Shown one piece after another: positions 7,392 to 7,445 of a stretch of DNA of 7,445 nucleotides. The stretch's first letter is position 1. Each line of letters opens with the position of its first letter. This DNA is from an uncultured Collinsella sp. (lineage in GTDB: Bacteria; Actinomycetota; Coriobacteriia; Coriobacteriales; Coriobacteriaceae). The stretch covers positions 1 to 7,445 of the forward strand of contig URNU01000064.1 in the NCBI GenBank assembly GCA_900549275.1, given 5' to 3'. The translations under genes and the position numbers were made by a program. The notes below the pieces were generated by a model, which made no database searches, had not been told where the DNA came from, and saw only the letters and a program-made list of their open reading frames with translations.

Positions 7392-7445
7392 TTACTGGAT
7401 GCGAGTTCGGCAGTAGGGGCAGACCTTCCAGTGCGCGTCGAGCGG
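7392..7445 (-). CDS. C-terminal tail of a zinc-ribbon-like protein (partial)
   Basis: Seventeen codons and a TAA stop are visible, reading PLDAHWKVCPYCRTRIQ. The CPYC knuckle after a Trp, at the extreme C-terminus, is the second half of a short zinc ribbon of the CxxC type. Such ribbons end many small actinobacterial proteins, so nothing can be said of the main domain. The start lies outside the window. The only transcription stop seen for it is the hairpin at 7253-7283. Confidence 0.6.
   Translation of the reverse strand, partial: PLDAHWKVCPYCRTRIQ

Overview
The window looks like a piece of a high-GC actinobacterial chromosome. The best guess is a gut Coriobacteriia member of the Collinsella type. 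This rests on GC-rich coding sequence with long open antisense frames, the form of the threonyl-tRNA synthetase, and a LoaP/NusG-type gene heading a surface-polysaccharide operon. The taxon is inferred by eye and was not checked by any search. All real genes lie on the minus strand, so transcription runs from high to low coordinates.

Right end (7445 to about 5290). The C-terminal tail of an unknown zinc-ribbon-like protein enters the window and stops at 7392. A strong hairpin (7253-7283) follows and abuts the thrS promoter, which has a consensus -10 at 7224-7229. thrS (5390-7153) encodes a threonyl-tRNA synthetase with intact editing and catalytic domains but no N-terminal TGS domain. A 10-bp inverted repeat overlaps the thrS -10/start region and the early leader. 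Two tandem hairpin terminators (5332-5367 and 5291-5318) close the gene.

Middle (5290 to 5064). This is a regulatory intergenic region. It holds a perfect 15-bp inverted repeat (arms 5155-5169 and 5262-5276) on either side of a promoter with a consensus -10 (5186-5191) but no recognisable -35. A leader of roughly 115 nt with a possible long-range stem precedes the first gene of the next operon.

Left part (5063 to 71). Five tightly packed genes form a polysaccharide operon. They are a LoaP-family NusG paralogue (processive antiterminator), a membrane sugar-phosphate transferase that would load the first sugar on a polyprenyl phosphate carrier, two GT4-type glycosyltransferases that would extend the repeat unit, and a radical SAM/SPASM enzyme of unknown substrate. 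The last four are joined by a 0-bp junction, a 4-bp ATGA overlap and a 5-bp gap. LoaP would allow RNA polymerase to read through a long cluster that probably continues beyond position 1. The final 70 bases are about 20% GC, unlike the rest, and mark a composition boundary.

The most interesting points are the paired operator-like repeats around the operon promoter, the LoaP-led architecture with its possible leader RNA, the radical SAM enzyme with an extra cysteine tail inside a glycan operon, and the TGS-less ThrRS with a dyad at its promoter.
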